Positions 16,981 through 26,734 of a DNA stretch of 64,000 nt are shown here, in pieces (position 1 is the stretch's first letter; each line of letters begins with the position of its first letter). Source of the stretch: an uncultured Alistipes sp. Lineage in GTDB: Bacteria > Bacteroidota > Bacteroidia > Bacteroidales > Rikenellaceae. The DNA is taken from NCBI GenBank assembly GCA_947591475.1, contig CANQDE010000001.1:1-64000 (forward strand), read 5' to 3'. Under the pieces are notes generated by a model that was given only the letters and a program-made list of their open reading frames with translations, was not told where the DNA came from and did not search any database. The position numbers were made by a program, and so were the translations under genes.

Positions 16981-18948
16981 ATGAAAAAAATTCTTGTATA
17001 TAGCATATTCGCTGCAGCATTGCTTGCATACGGGTGCGACTCCTACTTGGAGCAAGACCCGGAGGAGATGAACTCCTTGGAGAAGATTTTCAGTTCCGAT
17101 ACGGAAACCCGAAAATGGCACGCGCGGATGTTCAGCGATGGCGAGTCCGGGTTCATGGTTCAGGAGATGCACCATAGCGGTCAGATTCCCTATTTCTGGT
17201 GCACGGACGAAGCTGCCTATACCATGGAGCCGTTTATCCGCAACGTTTCGGAGGGTTTGATGACGCCCGACAATTATTACGGAAGTAGCTACAACCTGTA
17301 TTTCTTTGTCCGTTACTACCAGGCCATCCGCCACTGCAACATGTTCCTCGACCATGTCGACGAGTGCTCGGCGCTCGGCGAGGAGGAGCGTCGGCGCATG
17401 AAGGCGGAGGCGCACTTCATGCGGGCCTACTACCACTGGCTGCTGCTGCGTCTTTACGGGCCGATACCCATTATGACGGAGACGCGCGATGCTTCGCACA
17501 TGATGGATTTCTCGGCGCGGGTACCTTTCATGGATTGCGTCAAATGGATTGCCGACGAAATCGACTGGTCGATCGCCAACGGTCTGCCCGATTCGCGTGT
17601 CGACGACCAGTTGGGCTTGCCGGACAAGGGGGCTGCGCTGGCGATCAAGTCGCGCATGTACCTGCTGGCCGCCAGCCCGCTGATCAACGGCAATGCGGTC
17701 TACGCCAACTGGCATAATAACGACGGTACGGCCCTGCTGCCGGCCCGCTACGACCGCGAGCTGTGGAAACAGGCCGCCGATGCCGCCAAGGAGGTCATCG
17801 ATATGGGCAGATACGAACTGCTGACTTGCAGCGAGGCGGATCTCGACAAGTGGTATAAATCGAACGACCCCGCCGACCATGTGAAGTTCATCTACGCGAT
17901 CGAGGAGAACTACCGGCAGGTAACGACCGTGTGGAGCAAAGAGCTCATCTGGGCGCATCCCAACTCCGTGCAGTGGTATGCACAATGCGCCGTGCCGGGG
18001 CCGCGCTGGGCCGGGTGGAACGGCCGTTATGCCCTCAATCTCGACATGGCGAACGACTACTTCATGGAGGACGGCACGCAGGCTCCCGAACTGGACCACT
18101 GGTTCAACCTGCCGCAGAGCGAGATGTTCGAGACCGAGGATACGGGTGTCTTCACGCCGGCCAACACGTTCAAGATGTTCGTCGGCCGTGAGCCGCGCTT
18201 CTACGCCTCGATGCACTTCCCCAACATGCGTGTAACCTATTTCCGTCTGAACTACAAGGACGACAACAATACCATAGTGTACAATGGAGTGGACGACAAG
18301 ATTCACGGCAATGAGCACTACGGCATCTGCGATTTCTGGATCAAGGGCAAGTGCGGCGTTACCTCGGGCGACCACAACACGTCGGGTCTGTCGGTTCGCA
18401 AGAATGTCCCCGTCGACTACTGGACGCTGGGTTCCGATGGCAGCTATTATTGGCAACGCAATGTTGCTTTCCCGATTATCCGGTTGGGCGAAGTTTACCT
18501 GAACTATATCGAGGCGCTCAACGAGTACGACGCGTCGGCCAACCAGACCGAAGTGTTGAAATACCTCAACCTGATTCGCGAGCGTGCCGGTATCCCGGGC
18601 TACGGCAGCGACGGCAACAAGTGGGGCAAGGTCGAGGGCAGCAAGTCCAGCTACTCGCAGGAGGAGATGCGCGAGCTGATCCACCACGAGCGCAAGATCG
18701 AGCTGGCCTACGAGTGCAACCGCTTCTTCGACGTGCGGCGCTGGTTCGAGGCGCACGGCCCCAACGGCAAGTTCAACCACAACGAATGGGGATTCGATGT
18801 CTCGGTGGGCGAGAATGCCACCGATCCGGCCTTCTTCAAGAAGACGCAGGCCGCTGTCAAGCATTTCGACATCCAGCACTATTTCCTGCCTATCCGGGCT
18901 ACGGAGGTTACGTTGAACCGCGACCTGGTGCAGGCTCCGTTCTATTGA
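16981..18948 (+). CDS. SusD/RagB-family surface glycan-binding lipoprotein
   Basis: A 655-residue surface lipoprotein that forms the lid of the SusC pore and binds the substrate. The signal peptide ends in a lipobox with Cys19 (ALLAYGC). The N-terminal helical TPR-like region (KAEAHFMRAYYHWLLLRLYG) and the C-terminal RagB/SusD part (VYLNYIEALNEYDAS, HHERKIELAYECNRFFDVRR) are both present. It is slightly longer than most family members. It is translated just after susC and precedes a DUF1735 lipoprotein, the usual third surface protein. Confidence 0.95.
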   Translation: MKKILVYSIFAAALLAYGCDSYLEQDPEEMNSLEKIFSSDTETRKWHARMFSDGESGFMVQEMHHSGQIPYFWCTDEAAYTMEPFIRNVSEGLMTPDNYYGSSYNLYFFVRYYQAIRHCNMFLDHVDECSALGEEERRRMKAEAHFMRAYYHWLLLRLYGPIPIMTETRDASHMMDFSARVPFMDCVKWIADEIDWSIANGLPDSRVDDQLGLPDKGAALAIKSRMYLLAASPLINGNAVYANWHNNDGTALLPARYDRELWKQAADAAKEVIDMGRYELLTCSEADLDKWYKSNDPADHVKFIYAIEENYRQVTTVWSKELIWAHPNSVQWYAQCAVPGPRWAGWNGRYALNLDMANDYFMEDGTQAPELDHWFNLPQSEMFETEDTGVFTPANTFKMFVGREPRFYASMHFPNMRVTYFRLNYKDDNNTIVYNGVDDKIHGNEHYGICDFWIKGKCGVTSGDHNTSGLSVRKNVPVDYWTLGSDGSYYWQRNVAFPIIRLGEVYLNYIEALNEYDASANQTEVLKYLNLIRERAGIPGYGSDGNKWGKVEGSKSSYSQEEMRELIHHERKIELAYECNRFFDVRRWFEAHGPNGKFNHNEWGFDVSVGENATDPAFFKKTQAAVKHFDIQHYFLPIRATEVTLNRDLVQAPFY

Positions 18949-19000
18949 TTTCGTGCGGACAATGCGATGAAGAATTCAAGAACTTAAAATGTCAATGCAA

Positions 19001-20716
19001 ATGAAAAAGATAAAATTGTTTTCGACGGTCGTCGCGGGAGCGGTGCTGCTGTCAGCCTGCGACGTGGAATACCCGGAGGTGAAAATCATGACCGACCCGG
19101 GATTCGAAAGCTCGCAGTTGCAGGAGGTGCGGACCGTGTCCATTTACGATACGTGCGAAGCCACGTTCGACGTCTCCCGCACGGAGGGGCTTTCGCAAGA
19201 GATGGAGCTGACGCTGGCGGTCGACCCCGCGCTGCTCGAGGAGTACAACCTGATTAACGGCACCTCCTACGAGCTGCTCGATGCCTCCTGCTACGAGATG
19301 CCCGAGAAGCTCGAGTTCAAGACACTGACCAAGAGCCTGCCTTTCATCGTCAAGTTGCAGCCCGCTGCGCTGGTTGCGAAGGTGGGGTTGGACAAGGCGA
19401 ACAACATGGTGCTGCCCGTGCGCATCGTTTCGACCTCGGCGCCCGCCGCCGATGGCGCTTCGATGTCGCTGCTGGTGCATCCCGACATTGCCGCACCCTC
19501 TATCATGGCCGAAGTCCCCGAAACGGAGCCCGAAATCTCGTTCATCTCGATCTCCCCGGCACCGCAGACCTATACGGTTACGGCCCGCATCAACTTCAAT
19601 ACGGCCGATTTGAACAAGGTGAATTTCGCCGTTCCGGCGGATGCCCAGCAGTTAGTGGACGACTACAATGCGGCGCATCCCGAAGACCCTGACTGTCTGC
19701 TCCTGCCGAAGAGCGTCTACACGCTCGGCACGCCGGCCGACGGCACCTACACCTTCTCGGAGGAGGAGATGACCCTCACTAACCAAATCAAGTTCCAGTA
19801 TGCCGATATCGACGATGCGCAGCCCTATCTGCTGCCGTTGGTAATCGAAGGCCCCGCAGAGTACGGCATCGAGAAAACCGACCCGATCTACGTGAAAGTC
19901 TCCATTACGGAACTGACGATTAAGGTGGTAAAGAATTCTGTTGAATCGATTGTAAGCAAAAGTAGCGTCAAGGTGCAAATCAATGCACAAATCGATCAGG
20001 ATTTGACCGTTGCGCTGAAATATGACAAGGAGAAAATCGCAGGTTACGCCGGCGGCCCCTATACGGAGCTCGACAAGTCGCTCGTCAACACGGAGCCGGT
20101 TACGCTCTCCGCAGGCCAGACCTCGGTGGATGTACCGTACAAGGTCGATCTCTCTTCCTATGAATACGAAGGGGGAGAGGCCTTTTTGGTGCCACTGACG
20201 ATCGATGCGGCAACGTTGCCTGATGGAGCGAAAGTCCTTCCTGAAATGGGAACGCAGTATGTTTCTCTTAAAAAAACGCTGAAAGGCCTTTACGACAAGA
20301 CAGATTATGCGCAGGGTACAGAAAACCAGCAGAAAAGCAACCGTGTGGCCCTGAATAGAATTTTTGTTGCAGGTGATGATGCTCCAGCTTTGAAATTTAC
20401 GACGACCTATCCGGAGCATGCTCTGCTTAAGTACGCCATACAGTATAATTCTGTTTGGACAGATGGACGGTTGTATTTCTACATCTCCGACGAAACTTAT
20501 CAGAATGACCCGACGAAACTTCTGCTGAAAGGTTTTATTGACCGTCCGAATGATAATAACGGTAGAGGACAGGATTCAGTTGTTGATGATGGCTCGTATT
20601 TCGATACGGAAAATGAGGTGTTCCATTTCGCTATACACATCCTGGACAATGCATACAAATCAGAAGGAGGTTTCCCAATATTCCTTGAATTCAGTAATAA
20701 GCATCCGTTAGACTAA
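19001..20716 (+). CDS. DUF1735-containing surface lipoprotein (SusE/SGBP position)
   Basis: A 571-residue lipoprotein if started at the third clustered ATG (19001). That start gives a normal signal peptide with Cys20 in VLLSAC; ATGs at 18989 and 18995 would add only a few residues. Residues about 40-170 match a DUF1735-type domain (EEYNLINGTSYELLDASCYE), and a second similar domain follows around 185-300. The C-terminal 200 residues resemble the ligand-facing domain of such proteins. Proteins at this position after SusC/SusD usually bind glycan on the cell surface. The carbohydrate ligand cannot be read from sequence. A strong hairpin lies immediately downstream. Confidence 0.85.
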   Translation: MKKIKLFSTVVAGAVLLSACDVEYPEVKIMTDPGFESSQLQEVRTVSIYDTCEATFDVSRTEGLSQEMELTLAVDPALLEEYNLINGTSYELLDASCYEMPEKLEFKTLTKSLPFIVKLQPAALVAKVGLDKANNMVLPVRIVSTSAPAADGASMSLLVHPDIAAPSIMAEVPETEPEISFISISPAPQTYTVTARINFNTADLNKVNFAVPADAQQLVDDYNAAHPEDPDCLLLPKSVYTLGTPADGTYTFSEEEMTLTNQIKFQYADIDDAQPYLLPLVIEGPAEYGIEKTDPIYVKVSITELTIKVVKNSVESIVSKSSVKVQINAQIDQDLTVALKYDKEKIAGYAGGPYTELDKSLVNTEPVTLSAGQTSVDVPYKVDLSSYEYEGGEAFLVPLTIDAATLPDGAKVLPEMGTQYVSLKKTLKGLYDKTDYAQGTENQQKSNRVALNRIFVAGDDAPALKFTTTYPEHALLKYAIQYNSVWTDGRLYFYISDETYQNDPTKLLLKGFIDRPNDNNGRGQDSVVDDGSYFDTENEVFHFAIHILDNAYKSEGGFPIFLEFSNKHPLD

Positions 20717-20723
20717 CCTGTTG

Positions 20724-20766
20724 AAAGGGAGAATGGCGGAGTCTGTTCTACCGCCGTTCTCCCTTT
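20724..20766 (+). terminator. Intercistronic hairpin after the SusC-SusD-lipoprotein genes
   Basis: A 16-bp stem (20724-20739 with 20751-20766, one G-T wobble pair) and an 11-nt loop. The T-run after it is short, so it may act as a partial terminator or mRNA 3' stabiliser. Either would give more transcript for the transporter genes than for the enzymes downstream. Confidence 0.65.
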
Positions 20767-20797
20767 GAATTGTAAGCTTAAATGTCGTTAAACGAAG

Positions 20798-22192
20798 ATG
20801 AAAACACGATTTATCCTGTATCCGTTGCTTGCAGCCGCCTGTCTCGCCACCGCCTGTGGCGGCGACGACGAAAAGGCGCTCGTGCTTCCCGGTCCCGATA
20901 CGGCCACGCCCGATCCCTATGTGATGAAACTCTCCAACAGCACTTTCGAGGACGGACTGACGGACTGGGTGGTCGATTCCGATGCAGCAGGCAAGTCGGC
21001 GATCGTCGAGGTCGTCGAAAAAGAGGGCGTCGACGGCTCCAAATGTCTCAAAGTCCAGCAGTACGCCGAAAATGGCAAATGCTATGCCGGTGTGAAACGA
21101 ACCATCACCGGACTGAAAGCCGACGCCATGTACCGTCTCTCCGCCCGCGTGAAGTACTCCGACATCGCCGCAGGCTGCGGCGCCTGCGTCTATCCCCAGT
21201 CCGCCAAACAGTACTGGAACTGCTCCAAATTCACCTCGGGAACCCACACCGACTGGACGACGCTGACCTGCGACTTCATGACCGACGACAACGGATCGGC
21301 CGTCATCTGCTGCTCGCTCGGCTTCTGGCAGGGCGGCCGCGCCAACGGCGGCAAATCGACTGGAACCGCCTATTTCGACAACGTTACCGTGCGCGAGGTT
21401 ACCGACGAACTCTACATGCGCGAGAGCAAGCACATCCGTCTCTTCCTCGACCCCTCGAAAGTGGCCGCTTCCAACGATACGGTCGACAAGTGGCTCGCCA
21501 ACCTCGACAAAATCTACGAAGCCTATGCCGACCTCGTCGGCGGCACCCCCCACGAAGGCCGCAAACTGGCTATCGTCTCCACCGAGGCGCGCGAATACTG
21601 GGCGGTGGCGGGCTATCCCATCATCTGGGTTGTCGACTACGTCGAAAGCACCCTCAAAGATGTGCAGGATAAGGACGACTGGTGCTTCGGCCTGATGCAC
21701 GAAATCGGCCACGTATTCAATATCGGCAACGCCTCGTGGGACTGGAACGACGAAATGTTCGCCAATTTCCGCATGCACTACGGTCTCGAGGCCGCCAACG
21801 GCAAGACCATGCAGACCCCCGCCGGCGAAAGCCAGCCGCGAATCTACCAAGGCGCCGAGATACGCGACTTCTACAAAGGGTATCTCTACGAGACGAAGAA
21901 TGGCAGCAAGGTGATGTCGGACAACGGCATCCACTGGGAGCTGGTCAACCTGACCACCTATCCCGTCGACGGACACGAGATGGGCTGGGAACCCTTCAAA
22001 AAGGCTTTCGCCGCCCTCAACAGCGGCCGCGTCTCGATTCCGAGCGGAGGTTTCGAAAAGTTCAAGACACTCGTCAACACCGTGCAGAAATACGCCAGAG
22101 AAATCTACGACCGCGACGACATCGACCTCATGAGCTATTACTCGGAGGATACGCTCGCCGATATCAAGAAGAAAATGGACGAATACCGATAA
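20798..22192 (+). CDS. M60-like metallopeptidase lipoprotein with N-terminal carbohydrate-binding domain
   Basis: A 464-residue lipoprotein (lipobox ACLATAC). Residues about 44-205 form a CBM4/9-type jelly roll, from LSNSTFEDGLTDWVV to GTAYFDNVTVREV. The rest is a compact zinc-peptidase domain. The motif HEIGH is at residues 301-305 and a downstream Glu at 319 in WNDEMFANF, giving HExxH-X13-E, as in M60/enhancin-like gluzincins. Known M60-like enzymes of gut Bacteroides cleave O-glycosylated mucin peptides and often carry carbohydrate-binding modules. The domain here is shorter than typical M60 domains, so it may be a divergent branch. It is the first of three adjacent peptidases. Confidence 0.75.
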   Translation: MKTRFILYPLLAAACLATACGGDDEKALVLPGPDTATPDPYVMKLSNSTFEDGLTDWVVDSDAAGKSAIVEVVEKEGVDGSKCLKVQQYAENGKCYAGVKRTITGLKADAMYRLSARVKYSDIAAGCGACVYPQSAKQYWNCSKFTSGTHTDWTTLTCDFMTDDNGSAVICCSLGFWQGGRANGGKSTGTAYFDNVTVREVTDELYMRESKHIRLFLDPSKVAASNDTVDKWLANLDKIYEAYADLVGGTPHEGRKLAIVSTEAREYWAVAGYPIIWVVDYVESTLKDVQDKDDWCFGLMHEIGHVFNIGNASWDWNDEMFANFRMHYGLEAANGKTMQTPAGESQPRIYQGAEIRDFYKGYLYETKNGSKVMSDNGIHWELVNLTTYPVDGHEMGWEPFKKAFAALNSGRVSIPSGGFEKFKTLVNTVQKYAREIYDRDDIDLMSYYSEDTLADIKKKMDEYR

Positions 22193-22208
22193 ACCGCATG
22201 CCGCTCCC

Positions 22209-22252
22209 GTCCCTTTGCCGGCGCGGGCCGACTTCCGCACCGGCAAACGGAC
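22209..22252 (+). terminator. Intercistronic hairpin between the two M60-like genes
   Basis: A 13-bp stem (22209-22221 with 22240-22252, one mismatch) around a GC-rich loop. No T-run follows, so it is more likely an mRNA processing or stability element than a full terminator. Confidence 0.5.
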
Positions 22253-22292
22253 GAGAGTTTCTTATCCCTGTAATTTTTTAACAATCGAATCC

Positions 22293-23606
22293 ATGAAAAA
22301 GAACTTTTCGTATGTCGCGTTACTTGCGGCATCGCTCTTGTCGTGCCCTGCCGAAGCGAAAAAACCGCTTTTCGCCGACAACTTCAACTCGAAGAAAACC
22401 TATGAGGCCAACTGGACGACCGACACCCCCGGAAACCTCGGAACCATCGTCTACCGCAAGGACGGCGGCATCGGCGGCTCGCCCTGCATCGAAATATCCT
22501 CGGCCGAGAGAAGCTCCACCACCATCCGCCACGCCCTCGCCGGCCTCGTCCCCGGAAAACTCTACCGCTTCTCCGCCATGCTCAAATGCGAAGAGGTCAA
22601 GGACGGCCGCGGCGCCGTGCTCTTCATCCGTCCCGACGGAAGCGAACAGGCTTGGAACGCCTCGGAGTTCGCCTACGGCACCTCCGACTGGAACCCCGTC
22701 TACATGGACTTCATCGCCGACCAGAAGGGCGAGGCCGTCATCTGTTGCGGCCTCGGATTTCCGTGGGGTACGGTCAACGGCGGCAAGGCCTCGGGCAAGG
22801 CGTGGTATGACAACATCTCCGTGCGCCCCGTAGACGATGAGGCGGACAATATCTATACCCGCGAAAGCAAGCACATCATCCTCAAACTTGACCGCGACAA
22901 GGTCGCTATCTCCGACGAAGCGGTCGACCGCTGGCTGGCCAAGCTCGACCGTATCTACGAAGCCTATAACGACCTTGTCGGCGACGTGCCTTTCGACGGA
23001 CGCAAAATCATGGTGCTCAACACCCCCGGCATCGAACCCGGATACTGGGCCCTTGCCGGAAACCCCATCCTCTGGAACAACCACGTCGCCGTGAAATCGG
23101 TCGTCGACCGCACCGAATCGCACGATGACTGGGGCTTCGGCATCATGCACGAAATCGGCCACACGTTCTCGGCAGGCAACATCAAGCACTACGGCAGCTG
23201 GAACTGGAACGATGAGATTTTCGCCAACTTCCGCATGTCCTACGCGCTCGAGGCCTGCGACGGCACCATGTCGCAGCGGAATACGCTCTACAAGGGCGAC
23301 GGTGTCCGCGATTACTACAAGATCTTTTACGACGAAACCATCGGCGCGGGCATTCCCAAGAACAACGGCGATGCGCTGCACTACACCTTCCTCCGCATTA
23401 AGGACCGCTATGGCTGGGACGTCTATAAAAAGGCGTTCAGGGCGCTGTACGCAGTCGACGAACAACATCTGCCCAAATTCAGGAGCAACTATGAAAAAAT
23501 GCTGTTCTTCCTCTCCTACGTCTCGATAGCCGCAGGAGAAGATGTCGTCGCGGCCACCTACACACCCGAAGAGCTGGCCTTGATCAGAAAATCACTTGAA
23601 AACTGA
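22293..23606 (+). CDS. M60-like metallopeptidase, second copy
   Basis: A 437-residue paralogue of the preceding peptidase. The ATG at 22293 is chosen because it begins a signal peptide (MKKNFSYVALLAASLLSCPA). The N-terminal jelly-roll domain (LFADNFNSKKTYEANW to WYDNISVRPV) is kept. HEIGH is at residues 286-290 and the third ligand Glu at 308 in WNWNDEIFANF, spacing X17. The two copies share the segment VDRWLAKLDRIYEAYNDLVG almost exactly, so they arose by duplication. The signal peptide has an SC pair rather than a clean lipobox, so surface anchoring is less certain than for the first copy. The next gene starts 10 bp after its stop. Confidence 0.75.
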   Translation: MKKNFSYVALLAASLLSCPAEAKKPLFADNFNSKKTYEANWTTDTPGNLGTIVYRKDGGIGGSPCIEISSAERSSTTIRHALAGLVPGKLYRFSAMLKCEEVKDGRGAVLFIRPDGSEQAWNASEFAYGTSDWNPVYMDFIADQKGEAVICCGLGFPWGTVNGGKASGKAWYDNISVRPVDDEADNIYTRESKHIILKLDRDKVAISDEAVDRWLAKLDRIYEAYNDLVGDVPFDGRKIMVLNTPGIEPGYWALAGNPILWNNHVAVKSVVDRTESHDDWGFGIMHEIGHTFSAGNIKHYGSWNWNDEIFANFRMSYALEACDGTMSQRNTLYKGDGVRDYYKIFYDETIGAGIPKNNGDALHYTFLRIKDRYGWDVYKKAFRALYAVDEQHLPKFRSNYEKMLFFLSYVSIAAGEDVVAATYTPEELALIRKSLEN

Positions 23607-23616
23607 CAACCCTTTG

Positions 23617-24645
23617 ATGAAAATCCTGCGAATCCTTCTGTCGGCGGCGTTCGCCCTTTCCATGGGCCGGGCCGTGTCCCAGCCGGTTCATACTTTCCGC
23701 GTGAAAATCGGCATCGACCGCGAATCGGTCGATTCATTGGGCGGACGTGAACGGGTTGTACGGCATATCGAGGATATGTTCCGCCGTATCAATCGGGCTT
23801 TCAACTACGATGCGCGTTTACGCGCCGTTTATGATTTCGTCGTGGACTGGGACGCTTTCTACATTTATGACGGCGTCTCTGCTGATGAGGTGAGAAAACC
23901 GCATCCCGACCACGACTATCTGGTGGTGATGGACGGCTACAAGTCCGATCCCCGCGAGACCGGCGGAGGCTGGTACGGCGATTCGACCCAGACCATTTAT
24001 CATGCGCGGACGCACAACGACCGTTTTAACAGCCCATTCAAGCCCGAAGCCGTGGACGGCATCATCCACGAATTCGGCCATGCGCGCGGTGTCCCCGACA
24101 TCTACGCGATGAAGGTCGATGCGGACAAGAATCCGGTCAACGGCAGGGACTTCCAGGCCGTGCGCTGCATGATGACCTATCCTTATGGCGAAACCCATTG
24201 GAGCGACTATGCCGTGCATATGATCAATATGGCCGGAGGCCGGAATGTCGAAATCGACGATCTGGTGGTCAGTGCGCTGCCCGAGAATATCCGGATTGAA
24301 GTCGTTGACGATCGGGATGCACCGGTAAGGGATGCGGCCGTGCGCTTCTACCCCGTGCGGTGGTACACCTATGCTGTCATTCCCGAGCCCTGCACTGTTT
24401 CGACAACCGACCGGAAGGGACGCTGCACGCTCCCCGTGCCGCGGGTTTTCCCGCCCGAAAAGGAGTTCGGCGTCCGTTATTGCAACTGTCTGGTCGAGGT
24501 GGAATCCGAAGGGGTGAAAACGTATGGCTGGCTGCCGCTCTATGAATTGCAGAACACCCGTTTCGACGGGAAGAAATGCCATACGCTGCAACTGACGTTA
24601 AAGCGAAGCCGGGCCTTGGTCCGTCAGTTCGATCCGGACCGTTAA
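23617..24645 (+). CDS. Secreted metzincin-type zinc peptidase
   Basis: A 342-residue secreted protein; the ATG at 23617 starts a signal peptide (MKILRILLSAAFALSMGRAV). The zinc motif is HEFGHARGVPD at residues 151-161, which fits HExxHxxGxxD of metzincins, followed by a likely Met-turn in CMMTYPYG. The C-terminal 100 residues look like an immunoglobulin-like or carboxypeptidase-regulatory fold (VDDRDAPVRDAAVRFYPVRW). No peptidase family could be named. Its place directly after two M60-like genes suggests it works on the same glycoprotein substrate. Confidence 0.65.
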   Translation: MKILRILLSAAFALSMGRAVSQPVHTFRVKIGIDRESVDSLGGRERVVRHIEDMFRRINRAFNYDARLRAVYDFVVDWDAFYIYDGVSADEVRKPHPDHDYLVVMDGYKSDPRETGGGWYGDSTQTIYHARTHNDRFNSPFKPEAVDGIIHEFGHARGVPDIYAMKVDADKNPVNGRDFQAVRCMMTYPYGETHWSDYAVHMINMAGGRNVEIDDLVVSALPENIRIEVVDDRDAPVRDAAVRFYPVRWYTYAVIPEPCTVSTTDRKGRCTLPVPRVFPPEKEFGVRYCNCLVEVESEGVKTYGWLPLYELQNTRFDGKKCHTLQLTLKRSRALVRQFDPDR

Positions 24646-24665
24646 CAGAAAACCGACCCGAAACC

Positions 24666-26705
24666 ATGATCCGAAGGACTTTTTTCATTTGGCTGTTCCT
24701 GCTCGCCGTCGCCCCCGTATGGGGCCAGCGATGGGAAATCGTTCCGAACGCGGGCATCGTCTGGGCCCCCGGGGACGACATTCCGTATGCCGACCATATC
24801 GAAATGAGCGGAGAACGCATGGCGTTCGTGCTGCGCTGGGGCGTCGGCGGCGATGCCGCTTTCAGCGAAGAACGTTCGCTCGTATTCCCGATGCTGCGCA
24901 CGATACCCAACGATACCCACGCCAGTCTGATGTACCGAATGGCGACGGACATCCCGTCGCTGCTGGGGGTCAACGGCCTCGTGCTGAAAGACGAACGGGT
25001 GGACAGCGTGAGAATCAATGGCGCCCTGACGGTGTGGAGCTCATGGGCTGTGGGCCGCAACAATGTCGGGGCCGCCCGCAAAACGGCCCCGCAGCCCGTC
25101 GTGTCCATGGTCCGCACGATCTTCCCGTCGCGTCGGCTGCCTGCCATGTTCGAAAGGTATCTCCTCCGCAATATCTCCGACAAGCCCATAGAGGTGTCTG
25201 TTCCCGAATTCGTGCAGGCCGTAACTACGGATGCCGCAAAAGGTGTGGACGGGAGCTATGTCATCCGCGCTTCCTTGAATCGGAGCGGGACGTTTCGGCT
25301 CGCTCCGTCGGATTCGCTGCGTTTCGATGCCGTGTTCCAGGCGTTGCACGCCGGAGAGGCTCCCCGGACTCCCGACGTGGCGCGGGAGTATGAACAGCGC
25401 ATGGCGCTTGCCAAATACGTAATGGATGAAAACCTCGTTCTTGAAACACCGGACCGATTCATTGACAGCGAGTTCCGTTTGGCAAAACTCCGCGCTTCGG
25501 AAAGTGTCTGCAACACGAAAGGCGGATACATGCACGCTCCGGGCGGCGAATCCTACTATGCCGCGATTTGGGCCAACGACCAAGCGGAGTACGTCAATCC
25601 TTTCTTTCCCTATCTCGGATATGACATCGGCAATGCCTCGGCGCTCAACGCTTTCCGCCATTTCGCGCGTTTCATGAACGCCGAATATCGGCCGCTGCCC
25701 AGCTCCATAATTGCAGAAGGCCTCGATATTTGGGATGGTGCGGGCGACAGGGGGGATGCCGCCATGATCGCCTACGGTGCCGCCCGTTATGCGCTGGCCC
25801 GGGGCTCGAAAGCCGAGGCCGACGAGTTGTGGCCGCTGGTTGCGTGGTGTTTGGAGTACTGCCGGCGGAACCTGTCGCCCGACGGTGTCGTTTGTTCCGA
25901 TACGGACGAGCTGGAAGGCCGTTTCCCGGCCGGAAATGCCAATCTGTGTACCTCGGCCCTCTATTACGATGCGCTGATCTCTGCGGCCTGCCTCTGCCGT
26001 GAGATGGGCCGCGACAGGTTGGCGGCGCAATATCGTTCCCGAGCCAGACAATTGGCCGGGGCCGTCGAGTCGTTCTTCGGTGCGGATATTTGCGGGTATC
26101 ACACGTTCCGCTATTACGAGGAGAACACCTTGCTGCGGTCGTGGATCTGCATGCCGCTCATCGTGGGCATCGGCTCTGCGACGCGTCGTGAAGGGACTGT
26201 CGCCGCTTTGACGGGGCCCGAACTGCTTACGCCGGACGGCCTGCTGACCGAACAGGGCAGCGCCACATTCTGGGATCGTTCGACTCTCTATGCGTTGCGC
26301 GGCATCTTCGCCGCCGGATATGCGGATCGCGCGGCCTCCTTCCTCCATGATTATTCGCGGCGGCGGCTTACGGGCGATCATGTGCCCTATCCGATAGAGG
26401 CGTGGCCGGAGGGTTCGCAAAGGCATTTGTCGGCCGAAAGCGGTCTCTACTGCCGGGTGATCACCGAGGGGCTTTTCGGAATACGTCCCACCGGATTGCA
26501 CGCATTCGATTTGGCGCCTTCGATGCCCTCGAATTGGGAACGCATAGCGCTTCGGCACATACGTGCCTTCGACTCGGATTTCGATATTGTCGTGGAGCGC
26601 CGAAAAGACCGCTCGCTCGACGTGCAGGTCATCGTGCATGGCGGCCGGACATGGAAAGGCCGCATCCGCGAAAACAGTGCGGCATCCGTAGTGATTAGAA
26701 AATGA
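24666..26705 (+). CDS. (alpha/alpha)6-barrel glycoside hydrolase-like protein
   Basis: A 679-residue secreted protein. The ATG at 24666 begins a signal peptide (MIRRTFFIWLFLLAVAPVWG). An N-terminal beta-sandwich of about 250 residues precedes a helical catalytic-type domain with six-hairpin features (ESYYAAIWANDQAEYVNPFF, SSIIAEGLDIWDGAGDRGDA, GNANLCTSALYYDALISAAC). Candidate acidic residues occur in ANDQAEY, AEGLDIWDG and DTDELEGR. The layout resembles rhamnosidase- or fucosidase-like six-hairpin enzymes, but the family was not identified. It links the peptidases to the glycosidases in the operon, 20 bp after the metzincin gene. Confidence 0.65.
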   Translation: MIRRTFFIWLFLLAVAPVWGQRWEIVPNAGIVWAPGDDIPYADHIEMSGERMAFVLRWGVGGDAAFSEERSLVFPMLRTIPNDTHASLMYRMATDIPSLLGVNGLVLKDERVDSVRINGALTVWSSWAVGRNNVGAARKTAPQPVVSMVRTIFPSRRLPAMFERYLLRNISDKPIEVSVPEFVQAVTTDAAKGVDGSYVIRASLNRSGTFRLAPSDSLRFDAVFQALHAGEAPRTPDVAREYEQRMALAKYVMDENLVLETPDRFIDSEFRLAKLRASESVCNTKGGYMHAPGGESYYAAIWANDQAEYVNPFFPYLGYDIGNASALNAFRHFARFMNAEYRPLPSSIIAEGLDIWDGAGDRGDAAMIAYGAARYALARGSKAEADELWPLVAWCLEYCRRNLSPDGVVCSDTDELEGRFPAGNANLCTSALYYDALISAACLCREMGRDRLAAQYRSRARQLAGAVESFFGADICGYHTFRYYEENTLLRSWICMPLIVGIGSATRREGTVAALTGPELLTPDGLLTEQGSATFWDRSTLYALRGIFAAGYADRAASFLHDYSRRRLTGDHVPYPIEAWPEGSQRHLSAESGLYCRVITEGLFGIRPTGLHAFDLAPSMPSNWERIALRHIRAFDSDFDIVVERRKDRSLDVQVIVHGGRTWKGRIRENSAASVVIRK

Positions 26706-26734
26706 TTTGTTAACCATTTGAACCTTTTTTGTAA

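Noticed and set aside
16948..18879. A 643-codon open frame antisense to the SusD gene, and similar long antisense frames elsewhere in the locus (for example 25041-26717, 26447-28288, 30501-32339)
   Set aside because: They lie exactly opposite well-supported enzyme genes, have no recognisable domains or signal peptides, and follow from the GC-rich codon use of the real strand.
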